A DNA stretch of 64,000 nt from Heterobilharzia americana (Eukaryota > Platyhelminthes > Trematoda > Strigeidida > Schistosomatidae). The translations under genes were made by a program, and so were the position numbers. The stretch is taken from contig OX104127.1 in NCBI GenBank assembly GCA_944470555.2, positions 137,844,786 through 137,908,785 of the forward strand. Reading direction: 5' to 3'. The notes under the pieces are model-generated. The model searched no databases. It saw nothing but the letters and a program-made list of their open reading frames with translations, and had not been told where the DNA came from. Positions within the stretch are counted from its first letter, which is position 1; each line of letters starts with the position of its first letter. This document shows positions 12,970 through 23,715 of the stretch, one piece after another.

Positions 12970-13470
12970 TTACAAAGGTACATCGACTGGTCACGACAGA
13001 GCAGCCAACTTTATGTTGTTTAGTCCTGAGTGCTGACCAAATTCTATCAATCATTTTGACAGTTCAGTCACCAAGGTAGAAGGCTCAGCGTTGCGGCATA
13101 CATTGGCAGATGTTTGTTGGTTGCGAGCAATCATCAAGAAACCTTTGACCTAGGTTTCGTTCTTGTTGGTATTCGTCAGCAAGGCGTATCCGTAACGTCG
13201 ATGGAACTGGTGATCGATGGAATTCGGTCAGGACACGGGACTAGACAACATGATATCGGTCGCTCTTTCGTGACCAATCTGGGTGAGTAACCCAGTCATA
13301 CAGAAGGCCATTCGTGGCCCGAACAGGTCAGTGGTAACCTCGTTGACTACAACACTGTGTAACGCAGGTCCGAATCAGAGGCAGGACACCAGTTCCGTCA
13401 ACGTTGCAGATACGCCTTTCTGATAAGTGCCGACAAGCACGAAACCTTGCTGCAAGGCTTTCAGTTGATG
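12970..13470. repeat. Three alternating copies of a ~130-150 bp unit (foldback block)
   Basis: The reverse complement of about 12975-13090 (TTTGGTCAGCACTCAGGACT, AAACAACATAAAGTTGGC, GTGACCAGT) matches 13200-13285 (TTCGGTCAGGACACGGGACT, AGACAACATGATATCGGTC, GTGACCAAT). The reverse complement of 13300-13460 (AAGGTTTCGTGCTTGTCGG, AAGGCGTATCTGCAACG) matches 13140-13260 (AGGTTTCGTTCTTGTTGG, AAGGCGTATCCGTAACG). The block is more GC-rich than its surroundings. I do not recognise the unit. Confidence 0.65.
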
Positions 13471-13999
13471 ACCTCCTATCAACTATCATCCATTGATTGA
13501 CTAAGGTACTGCAGTTAGTCCCTACACTTGTACAATTTAAACTATACTTCAGTGTTAGGTGGTTGGTGAATAACGCAAAATATCATGAATACATTTGGAG
13601 CGTAACTTTTTTTGAAATTCTGTGTACACTTAAAGCTAAAAACAAGTATTAAGAATATTTGTGCTCTGCTCTGCTGTAAAATAAGCTTTGACACTGTATT
13701 TTGTGCATGGTTTGATTCTTTTCCTGTTGCCCCTACTCAAAGATGGAAAGAAAGCACAACAATAGCACAATAATAGTAATGTGTTTTAACGGTTTTTACT
13801 TGAATCACATGTATAAATACATGAATAAGTACCTTTGTTGTTATAGCTTGTAAGTCCCTGATGTTGACGGGACTGAATTATAGGGCGACTATTGGTACTT
13901 GGGCTCCTGTGTAGATGCGTCGATGTTTTGCTATTTTTATCGATTTTGATCATAATGATGGGTGGTGATAAATGGTGCTATCCAAGAAGCCCGATTTTT

Positions 14000-14120
14000 C
14001 CTGGTTGGGACTCGTCTTGGTGGAAACAGTATCCACTAGGCTCCAGGTACATCCAACTGAGGAGTCTCAATCAGGATGAAACGCGCATTTTCAATTCTAC
14101 TACTAGCCACCAGCCAACAT
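14000..14120 (+). mobile_element. SINE A copy, 5'-decayed, with hammerhead-like core
   Basis: The B-box region is decayed (GGTTGGGACTCGTCTTGG). CTGAGGA lies at 14057-14063, GTCTC-AATCA-GGAT follows, then GAAA at 14078-14081. The cleavage triplet reads ATT instead of GTC. Confidence 0.65.
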
Positions 14121-15129
14121 TAATATATAAACAGTTAATTCAAAATGGACTTTACAAACTGCTATATGTGTATATGTATGATTTAGCGTTCAGCTTGAGC
14201 CTACCTATAATTCGAAATGGAAGTGAACTATTTGTGACCAGTAATGATGATATCATATATTCTGATAGACAGATAACTACGTAAATATCGTCCATTTTGT
14301 TGGAAATAATTCACAACAAAAAGCAATTTAATTAATCCAGACAACTGATGCTTTTAATTTTTTCTTCTACGAGTAAGATGAATCAGTTGCAATATGGTTT
14401 TAGTCACAAGTTGTCTATATATGACCGAAAAAAAGAAACGGATTTTTAGGTTATTTTCAATACCTCTCACTTCTAAACTTGAACAGAACAAAAACAATAA
14501 TTTTAGCAAGATAATGAAAATGATTAAAGTAGAGGAGATTGTGGGGAATGTGACAGGAAGATTGACTGCTTATGGGAATATTAGGTGAACATTACTTAAG
14601 AAGGAGACTAAAATATGGATTGATAGCCATAAACGTTGATTGAATCCCTCCAAAATGACACTGATTGACAAGAGTTTGAAGAGTCAGATAAGAGGAGTTT
14701 TGACAAAATATTAAATTTGAAAGAGAATAAAATGAACAAGATAGAATGGCATAAAAAAATATGAAGAATAAAGTGATATAATAGAAGTCTGCATACATTT
14801 CATTGTCAATAAATTACCAGTTCATTGCGAGGTTGACAACTGTATCTTTCTGTAAGACAGGAGTTTCAAGTACTTCTGCACATGTCAAAGCACATTAAGG
14901 AGTCTAACTGAACTGAATAGCACAGTTTTACGTCATCTGAGAGATACTGGACGTATTGTTGATATTCCATATTAGATTTGCTTATTTAATTTATGACATA
15001 CAACAGTGGTACAGTATTATTTACTTGATGACATTCCCAGCATAAATTATCACTTCTCACAATCACATCAATGTAATCACACTACTTTCGACATCTGATT
15101 TTTATAGTTCTGTCACCTCATATTATTTG

Positions 15130-15430
15130 TTTCTGTTGCCGGTAAAGTTTTCCATCTCTCTGATATAGGTGTTGCTTGATTTCTATTACGTGTGTGAGTG
15201 TAGATTCGATGAACAGTCAATCTCTCTCTTGGACTTTAGTACAATGGCTTTGTCCCACCCTAATGTGTGGTTGTGTGTTAATGCGTGCATTGAAATAGCC
15301 CAGTTTTCTTCTAGATTACTGATGTTACTGGAGTCTGTCACTCTTATTTAGCTAAATTCCTATATTCCGCTATTCTAACTGACCTCGACCGGCTAGTTTG
15401 ATTTATAAACGATTTCGTAACCATTACATG
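15130..15430 (-). pseudogene. Decayed PLE-type repeat (GIY-YIG lineage E)
   Basis: Read on the minus strand, this block matches 20030-20215 base for base over long runs: CTAGCCGGTCGAGGTCAG, then AATAGGAATTTAGC, a GTGGGACAAAGCC motif and GAGAGATGGAAAAC. Fragments of GYEIVYKS and HTLGWDKAI-type peptide remain, interrupted by stops. Confidence 0.5.
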
Positions 15431-16514
15431 GAATTTTATAGAATAGATTATTTTAATGAATTGGTACTGTTTGATACTTAGGCCGAAGAAGCTTATCTCT
15501 GGGTGGATTTGTATCTTTAAAAGGCGCCCAATTCCAGCTTTGTTGAGAATCCTAAGTAAAGTTTCTGACGTATATTCTTTATAGGTAGCACAATGCAGGC
15601 TGTGAACTCCTTTCTATTTGTGTTGTCGTCATAAGTCATACCAGTGTTAATGTTATTGTTTCATTTCTTGTGTTCGTACGGATTTCTTAATAAACTGTAG
15701 AGGATAATTATTCCCTATTAGCGCTTTTTTATATGCTCCAGTTCCTTCTTTAGGTCATTTGCACTGACCATTCAGTTTATTAGCTATATTATTTAGACAT
15801 TTGACTAAACCTGCCTTAAGTGACATTGGATGAGATAACTTGAAGGCTAGATACCTGTTGGAATGTGTCGGCTTTCTGTAGCCGGTTGTATCTAAACCAG
15901 CATCTTTCCTTCGTCTTATCCAGCAATAGAACCATATCTGTGTCTCTCAAAAGATATAGTTGTCAACATCGCAATGAACTGGCAATTTGTTTACATTAAA
16001 ATGTTTACCAATTTCTGTTATGTCACTTTATCCTGCAAATTTTTTCACGTCGTTCCGTCATACACATTTTATCCTACTGTAAACTTAAATGTTATTTCAC
16101 AGGTTTGTTCATCTCACTCTTGTAAATTCGTAACATTTTACAGTTAAGGATTATATGGTAATTACCCACTCCTTATCTTCTCCTTACAAAATATTCACCT
16201 ACTATTCCTATAAATAGTCAGTGTCTCACTATACTTGCTGACATTCATCATAGACCGTGTACACAGAATTCATAAATCTACGAGTTGGAATGTTTGGCAT
16301 AACCGAAGGACAAATGCCATAGTATCGTCAGTGAACTATTGTAGAAAATGTAGACAGTGTATCAAAAAACTAATTATTATCTGCGAAGTTGAATGAGATA
16401 AGAAACTATGAAATCCCAGAATCAAACGAATCTGAAAGCGCAGCACTGTTGGCTTATGGTTCTTCTAAAGAAAAACAATTAATCTCAAAAAATTATTTAA
16501 TTATCATTTTGGTC

Positions 16515-16745
16515 ATCCTAGATAACCGTGGTTTGGCAGACGAGTATTGATACTGAGTGATGATTGTGGGTGAAATGAAAATTTGGACTGTGGTCGGATT
16601 CGAACCAGCGACCACCAGGTTTCCGACTCAGTGCTCTACCAACTGAGCTGATAATCCGTATGATGTTCCTCACCTCCAATTCAGTTAGATTTAGATTTGG
16701 ATCAAAAGTAATAACTGGGCACCCCAGTATGAGTATGATCAAGTG
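16515..16745 (-). mobile_element. SINE C copy, head-to-head with the next
   Basis: Reversed tail (CGTGGTTTGGCAGACGAGTA), reversed B box (CGGATTCGAACCAGCGACC) and reversed A box (GTGCTCTACCAACTGAGCT). The tRNA-like head is well preserved. Confidence 0.8.
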
Positions 16746-16847
16746 GTGGTAAGGCGTTGAGAATTTACATAATATTCAGGCAAAGGCCTTGGTGATTGAC
16801 GTGAAATAGAATAATAAAATAGATAGACAACTAAATAAAAAATAAAA

Positions 16848-16925
16848 GGGCCTTGTAACTCATTTGGTAGAGCACCGGATCGGAAACCCAGCGATTGCTG
16901 GTTCGAATCCGGCATCAAGAATATC
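16848..16925 (+). mobile_element. SINE C tRNA-like head
   Basis: AACTCATTTGGTAGAGCACC (A box) and GCTGGTTCGAATCCGGC (perfect B box). The acceptor strands do not pair (GGGCCTT against ATCAAGA), so this is a SINE head and not a tRNA gene. A Pol III promoter is plausible. Confidence 0.7.
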
Positions 16926-17464
16926 ATGGAACAATGGACAGAACATACAGTCTTAAACTCATTCGAGTAAACCACTTCAATGCCCTGAGAAAAATGCTAG
17001 CTATTGAAATGCCTGTCGTCGTGGACACCATCTATTCCAATACCCAGGTTTCAATAGGTCGATGAGACTTGTCATCATGAAGAACATTCACTATATTCTT
17101 TTGAAACTATGTTTACCACTGGTTTATCACTCCACACTATACAATTATTCGGCTGTACAAATATTACGCTTACTCCTATCTGCGTGAAAAGGTAATATAC
17201 CTTCACACACTTAGTGAGTAATGGAATGAAAACGTGCAATCCATAAGTCTTTGGAATGCAGAACAGACAGACGTGTAATCAACGTGGAACCTTGCACAGA
17301 AGTGCATCAGTTCAATTTATCACACTTCATAATAGTACACAGAGAACATGTGGATAGAAGAGGAGCAATATCAAAGTAGACAAAGGTGTTGGGCAGGAGA
17401 AAACACTGAAGATTAAGGTAAGTTCGAATCATCTGACGTTCTAAGAAGTCAAAGAGTAAATAAA

Positions 17465-17705
17465 TCTGCACCAGTGTGACCGATTTTCACGGAAGTCACC
17501 AAGAACCTTCAATCACTTAATCTTATTCTCTCAGGGACTCCAGCCAGTCAGTCTACATCTCTCCACATGACTCAAATTGACTGTCACAGACATCATCGAC
17601 TGCTGGCGTCCCATGGTCTGGTCACCTCGAACCTTCTTGCGACTTAATCCAACTTCTCTCAACGGTTTACTTCAAGACAGGTGGTGGTTAAGCATACGTC
17701 GTACA
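17465..17705 (-). pseudogene. Non-LTR retrotransposon (CR1/Perere-like) RT C-terminal remnant
   Basis: On the minus strand fragments read KKVRGDQT, QQSMMSVTVNLSHVERCRL and TGWSP. They correspond to the KKVRGGQTxTWHQSMKSLT...VGRCRLxGWGPR tail common in schistosome LINE polyproteins. Frameshifts and stops are present. The 300 bases beyond it toward 17120 may be its 3' UTR. Confidence 0.5.
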
Positions 17706-18009
17706 TGTTCAGTCTACTAGGGTTCACAGCTCCATCGACTGACTTATCTTTTTCCCTAATGGCCTTCACCTGATCTCACCATACTTGCTGAAAATATCTG
17801 CCAGTCTGGTGTTACAAATGAAGTCACGCGCATAATTTGAGTTCATTGGTTTGACGCATCGAAAGTATCCCGGTTGCCACTCAGAAAATTATTTTCTCAC
17901 CTTCACTTCCTCTTTTCTGACAGACATTTTAGACTAGAATGTTCAATTTGTCACTGAAACCGATTTCAAACAACAAAGTTCTCTTTTATATTAATGATGG
18001 ATAGTTGCA

Positions 18010-18085
18010 ATCAACGGAATCTAGAATGTGCGTTTTGTCCTATTTGGGACCCGTCATCTGGAGGTAATTTCTTTTTAGTGAGCGC
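18010..18085 (-). mobile_element. SINE A fragment, head-to-head with the next
   Basis: On the minus strand: ATGACGGGTCCCAAATAGGA, then CAAAACGCACATTCTAGATT. Core positions of both CTGANGA and GAAA are mutated, so the ribozyme is dead. Confidence 0.65.
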
Positions 18086-18345
18086 TGACGTTTCCACTAA
18101 AACTCTATCGGTCCCAGGTTCGAGTATCATCGGGAACAGCAAAGCTCACTGGGCTGCGGGTACATCCAGCTGACGAGTTTCAGATAGGATGAAACACTCC
18201 TCAATCTGGATTCCACTGATAGAGAATATCCATCAATAATATATAATTCGAACACAAGCAATATTGAGGCATCTGCGCAGGAGCTCATATGCCAATACAG
18301 ACCTATCAATTTGGTCGAATCAACAACAGGCTAATACAAGTGACA
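18086..18345 (+). mobile_element. SINE A copy with hammerhead and 3' extension
   Basis: B box CAGGTTCGAGTATC, CACTGGGCTGCGGGTACATC linker, hammerhead core CTGACGA (18170-18176), stem II with wobble pairs, GAAA (18191-18194) and CTC as cleavage triplet. The extension is TTGAGGCATCTGCGCAGGAG. It shares the 3-base insertion after the cleavage site with the copy at 5780. Confidence 0.8.
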
Positions 18346-19489
18346 ATATTAATAAAGTTTTCTGTTTCAACTGACTAAAAATGAGCAACAAGAAGGGGGT
18401 TACAGATGAACTAAGCGAAAAAAAATGCTAAACGAGGTTGCCAATTAAATACGATAGACTATATGTTCTGTTTCCGAAAGGAGGTTGTCAATGTAGAAGA
18501 AAGAATTTACTAGAGATTCTTCTCAAGTATAAAAGTATTGTTATCTGCTGATGTTAACTAGACAAGATTGTGAAGTGAAAAAATGCTGTTTTCAGTTGTT
18601 TGACTCACCAACTACCTATTCAATCATTTGTGTTTTTAAAATTATATGTCATCCTTGTATGTTTTCCCCTTCAGTTCATTTTTACCTATGTTATCTTAAT
18701 GACTTCTATTCCCTTAGCTTTGGATATGTATGCTTGTTTGACAATTATTTTTGTTTGCTTTGCGTGAATAGTCATGGATTTACTCGATCGATGAATGTGG
18801 AATAACAGATTGAAGGGTAGCTTCAGTTAGTTGAATCTTACACAAAAACTACGCATACCACCACAATGAGCTACCAGTGACTGTTTTACGAAATAAAATA
18901 TGACTTCACAAAGCGTAATTGCCTAACTGTGTATGCGTCGGTCAAACTTTTATAAGTTCATGGCACAGTGAAAATACACAAATTATCGATCAGCAACCAT
19001 TCTGTGTAGATTCCTTCCATTTCTAACTTAACTTGGTAACTAAAGGTTTAACTGCTAAGGCAATTTGTGTTACGCAAACAGTAATTTCGTGATACTAAGT
19101 AAGCACCATTTCTAGCTTATCTGATACAAGTTCCTTGCTTCCAGATCATTAGTTTAAAAATTCTGATTAAGTCATATGACAAGAGATGCATAGCGAAGAG
19201 TCACTCTTTTCAGAGATATCATTCTCAAGCTGTTCAATCGAGTAAAAATATTCCCTCCATTGCAACAGAAAAGGAATGAAATATTTTGAACAAAGTTCAG
19301 ACTTAATTATAAACCAGGGGATCGGAAGGAAAAAGGAATTACGTAATGTTTGAAAAAGTAGTGAGAAGAAGCCGTCAAGATGGAACTAAGTTGAGTGACG
19401 TGATGACATGAAAGTAAAGAGAAACCAGAAGTGAAGGAATGTAATGTATGTAAAGATCTGAGTGAAAAGATTTTCGAAAGTAAAAATAT

Positions 19490-19935
19490 TCTTGTACATT
19501 ATTTTCATTGCAACTCAAACGACTGGACAAATTTCTTCTGAACGCAGAGATCAGACTTCAAAATATTAATTGCCATAGCTTCATCAGTTTGGAGAAGTCT
19601 TAGGCGTACAACTTTCACGACATTCCCACAAAGTCTATAGATGACACTGAAGTCGTTTCCTGCATTTACCGGACGGCCATAATCGATCAGATGTTCTAAA
19701 GTAGAGCTGTGAAGTGTTCACTTTGCTCTTTTGTAGAATCAAGTAGATGTATATTGGTACATGCGTTTGGAAGACAGATGTTGAGTACTGTCAACGTACC
19801 TTACTCCACAGAGGCAGGTGAACTGACAGACACATATCAAGGTGGTCAAGAGAGGCAGCTTATCGTTATGCATAAACGAAGCATTGAGGGAGTACAGAAA
19901 CTTAATCTGAGCTTTTTTACACATCTGACTTACCA
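19490..19935 (-). pseudogene. PLE GIY-YIG domain, nearly complete but broken
   Basis: On the minus strand: LPLLTTLICVCQFTCLCG, VRYVDSTQHLSSKRMYQY, a stop at the position of the usual W, then LEHLIDYGRPVNAG, RLLQTDEAMAINIL and KSDLCVQKKFVQSFELQ. The paired cysteines with a following RYV correspond to the Cys-x-Cys and YIG part of the nuclease. There are at least two in-frame stops. The sequence differs clearly from the copies at 39891 and 6319, so it represents another PLE lineage. Confidence 0.7.
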
Positions 19936-20009
19936 TCAGATTTGAACTTTATTAATATGTGTAAAACTTGGGCACTGTGATAGAATATACTTCCATATTA
20001 GATTTGTTT

Positions 20010-20345
20010 ATTTGATAAGTATTGACCTAGGTCAAACCAGCCGGTCGGGGTAAGTTACAATAGCGAAACATAGGAATTTAGTTAAATGTAGAATGATAGA
20101 CCGGAATAAGATCAATAATCTAGAGAAACGCTCGGCTTCTGCAATGCAATCATTAACCTACAACCACACAATGGGGTGGGATAAAGCCACCTATACCAGA
20201 GATATGGAAAACTTTACTATAGATAAAATTCAGATGATAGGACTATAAAAATCAGATATCGAAAGAAATGTGATGATACTGATGTGAATATGAACAATAA
20301 CTTATGCTCGAAACGTCATTAATTAAATAATATTGTATCACTATG
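20010..20345 (+). pseudogene. Decayed PLE-type repeat (GIY-YIG lineage E) ending in microsatellite
   Basis: Contains KHRNLVKCRMIDRNKINNLE and SAMQSLTYNHTMGWDKATY, related to 6319-6535. Its 3' tail (ATATGAACAATAACTTATGC, then ATTGTATCACTATGC) is a tail shared with 28375, 47080, 47605, 53895 and 57830. It runs directly into a (CT)n(TA)n microsatellite. Confidence 0.55.
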
Positions 20346-20365
20346 CTCTCTCTCTCTCTCTCTCC

Positions 20366-20436
<71 letters not shown>

Positions 20437-20438
20437 TC
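20345..20438. repeat. (CT)n(TA)n microsatellite
   Basis: A short (CT)n run followed by about 70 bases of TA repeat with one C interruption, directly after a PLE-type 3' tail. The open frames here encode only Tyr-Ile repeats and are artefacts. Confidence 0.95.
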
Positions 20439-21159
20439 AAATAAACAAATTTAATATAAAATCTGAACTTCGTCCAAACTATTTCATCACAACATTTCCA
20501 TTGTTATGTGAATAGAATATTTGTATGTTGTCATATAGCCTGAGAATGATACTGCTGAAAGGAGTGACTCCACATTATTTTTCATAGCAATCTAACGGGG
20601 CTTCATAACTAACAACTTATTTAATAATCAGTCACACTGAGGAATACGTTAGATGAAAACATGCATACCTTTTACTGTGTCATCTGATTTACTCTTCCTG
20701 AAAAGAATAGGCTAAAAAAACTATGCTCCTGAAATTTTCTGACAAAAGTGTAAAATACTTTTGGAATACTGGGTAAAAAAGGTCATGAAAGGAAGAAGGG
20801 AAACTTTTTTTATGGTTTTTTTTCACAGAATACAACTGGATAGATAGCCGTGTCTAAAGATATTTTTGCAATGATCATGTTAAACAATAATGCGTATTGG
20901 AGCAGTAAACTGGTTACTTTCATAAATATCCATATAAACTGCCAAATTTGTTGATGTACTTGTATTTTTCCGTTGATATGCTGAATAGAATTTCCCTACC
21001 TTTGTTGGTATGGGCTTTTATGAGGATCCCTTAATATTGTCTGAATATTCATCATTATAATTTGCTTGCCGGTGGTTAGTAGTGGAATTCTGGACAAGAG
21101 TTGCTTCCTTTTTGGAACTAGTCATAACACTCGTCTCACTAAAATTATCTATTCTGCCT

Positions 21160-21312
21160 CAACGACTTAATGGATAGCGCTTTGGCGCTTGAAGTGATGG
21201 GTTTGAGGTTCCAATCTGAGTGGGAACACCATTACTCGCTGGGTAAAGCTAACGAGTTCCAGTTAGGACGAAGCGCGTTATCTGAATTTCACTGTAAACC
21301 ACCACTAAACAA
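21160..21312 (+). mobile_element. SINE A copy, ribozyme decayed
   Basis: Head CTTAATGGATAGCGCTTTGG, B-box region GAGGTTCCAATCTG, then AGCTAACGAGTTCCAGTTAG and GAAGCG. CTGA is lost and GAAA is GAAG. Confidence 0.7.
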
Positions 21313-23234
21313 ACTGTAAAGTATATACATTCACTAGCATAAAACCATAATAAAAGTCGTTTGTAACCATCACGTGATCACTCAGTTTATTGAATCATTC
21401 ATGAAACTGTTTTTTTTCTTTCTTGCTGCTGAATGCATCGATTTTGATCGTCACTGAAGGACTTTCATCTGAGCAAGTTGTGAAAAAAGTTTATTATGGA
21501 ATACCGAAAGATTTTGCTGTAACGTAACTTCTTCACACCACCAGATGGATTTTAATTTCATCGAACTGGCAATATTCAGACCATTAATTTTATAAAAGGA
21601 GTGGTTGATATGGTAGATAAAACGTTATTTCCATTGTCTTTCATCAGATCCTTTTATTGGCATATTTCAGTTTTTTCCTAATTTTTAACATGGACTTAAC
21701 TAAGATTATAACAAAAATTCATAAAATGGATAGAGTTAAAACTAGTTATCATGGTGTTTGTTTTTCACGAACTCTGTGGTTCCCAATCTTTTCTGTAATG
21801 CTAAGTTCTAAAGTGTCTGTACTGTAGAGTGCTATTGACGATTGATAACTGTCAAACTTTTTCTTTCCTTGCAATCTCACTACTGTCTTCATATTTCCTA
21901 AGGTAGAATTATTATTAAAAAGGCATACACAAAGACCTTTCAAACTTCGGATGACCGCTACACCTTTGAAGTCTTGTAAATTCGAATGATTATTAACTAA
22001 GGAAGGCGTTACTGACATTTTAAGCAGGAACTTATGAAAACCTTTGAATTCTGTTGCACTCCTATGGGATGAGAAATTTTCTGAAGACTTCTAATATGAA
22101 GGGTGTAACCATGTGATAATGCGGTCCATTGCTGTTATTGATTTTCTCTTACTGTTCACATAAAACAAATCTGTGAATTAATATGAGCTTTTTTGAGTAG
22201 CCTGAAGAATAAAGTATGTTTCAAGCCTGTTCCTTGAATGGATTGCAGACTAGAAAATTATAATTTTCACTTGTACCTCTAGGATTACGAGCTGAATTAA
22301 ACCGCTAACCTGACAGCCATATAGTATGGTATGAGAACACTTTGTTTGTATTCAAGCTGATAGCTTCTTTGGAACATTTTCCTAAGGGATTTCAAAAAAC
22401 TCTTACTGGTATCTTAAAGTGAAACATATTTATGAAATAATATACAACGCTTCATCAGTGTGTATAAATTCCAGCCGAAATTAAGGTGCAGGTAGTAAAA
22501 AGTAATCAGCGAGTTTTCCAAAGGAAATAGTTACGTGAATGCAGGATATATTCAACCATATTTCATGGTTTCATCTTCACTCATTGACTTAAAGTACTAG
22601 TAGCGAGTGATGAAAACTCATCGTGGAAGTAGGACTGCTGAATGATTTGCAGAAACTTGAGTTCGAAAAGATTTGAAATGACATTCTTTATAGATTCCTA
22701 ACAAAGCATCACTCTCAGAAGCAAGAAAATCTAGTAAACAGTGTCATTCTCAAAATAAACCACTTTTTTCATAACAGTTAGGCATTTTTTAGTTTCACTT
22801 CAAAATCGGATGCATTTGGTACCTGTTTTAATGAATCGAGTCTTTACTGAATAAGATAAATTCACCACATTGTTTTCTACTTATCAAACAAATGATCTAA
22901 GTATCTTTTTATTGCTTATGTAATGATTATGATCCGGAAATTTTCAATGAAAACAAAGTGTAAGTCGATAAACTGTTAGAACAGAATATTTGAAATTATA
23001 GTAATTACGGATAATGTGGTCATTAGATGTTGCTTTTACTTGGAAGAGTTATATACCTAGCGTGCAGATGAGAGTCTATCCGTAACAGATGATTCGTGAA
23101 ACAGTAACTTTCTTATTGACTTCAATAATACCAGCTGGCCAAAGTTATCCTTCGAAATGCAACAAACTGGATTCTGTAAATCGGTGATCATCTTAGACAA
23201 TATGATGAATAGAAAAATTAAGTAACCGTGAAAA

Positions 23235-23238
<4 letters not shown>
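21313..23238. other. No supported gene; one candidate minus-strand frame
   Basis: Apart from an open minus-strand stretch at 21749-22063 (see findings), nothing is recognisable. Confidence 0.45.

Positions 23239-23277
<39 letters not shown>
23239..23277. repeat. (TA)n microsatellite
   Basis: About 39 bases of uninterrupted TA. Confidence 0.95.
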
Positions 23278-23282
<5 letters not shown>

Positions 23283-23499
23283 TGTAAGCAACTACGTCAT
23301 CTAGATATGTCTTAGTAAATCTTTGCAACAACCTCAGCTAAGTTGGTCAGCCTGAGGTTATCGTAACAACACGGGCAAAACCTGAACTTTGATCTCAGAA
23401 AGACCACGCTCAAACGTTACTCCTTACTTGACCTTCAGTAAAATCAAGGGCACTCCAATCTTGCTTATTCGTTGTCGTTTCATTTACCATCCATCACTT

Positions 23500-23715
23500 T
23501 CTTTATTTGTATGAATTTACCATCTTAATGCTGACAAATTTAAGCATCACAGTCTATTTCCTTACTGTCTCTAACTTACACTTCAATTTAGAAATATATT
23601 CGCTTCTAACTTGGGTTGTTTCTACACTGCATAAATGCCTTTTATAATTGTAGAATATTGATGAGAATTTATTAAACAGAATATTCTCCTTTCAAATTGT
23701 TTTTTCATCAGTGTT
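23500..23715 (+). repeat. Dispersed repeat D, copy 2
   Basis: TATTTCCTTACTGTCTCTAA, AAATATATTCGCTTCTAACT, TGCCTTTTATAATTGTAGAA and AACAGAATATTCTCC align with 12610-12775. Confidence 0.5.

Noticed and set aside
16848..16925. Possible functional tRNA gene
   Set aside because: A and B boxes are good but the acceptor arms do not pair and the sequence belongs to SINE family C.
20252..20515. Open frames over the TA microsatellite (both strands)
   Set aside because: They encode only Tyr-Ile repeats and short random ends. The same applies to 58220-58429.
23140..23160. TTATCCTT after CTGGCCAAAG as the U12 donor of the preceding Cav2 exon
   Set aside because: U12 donors begin ATATCC or GTATCC, and no channel coding sequence precedes it.
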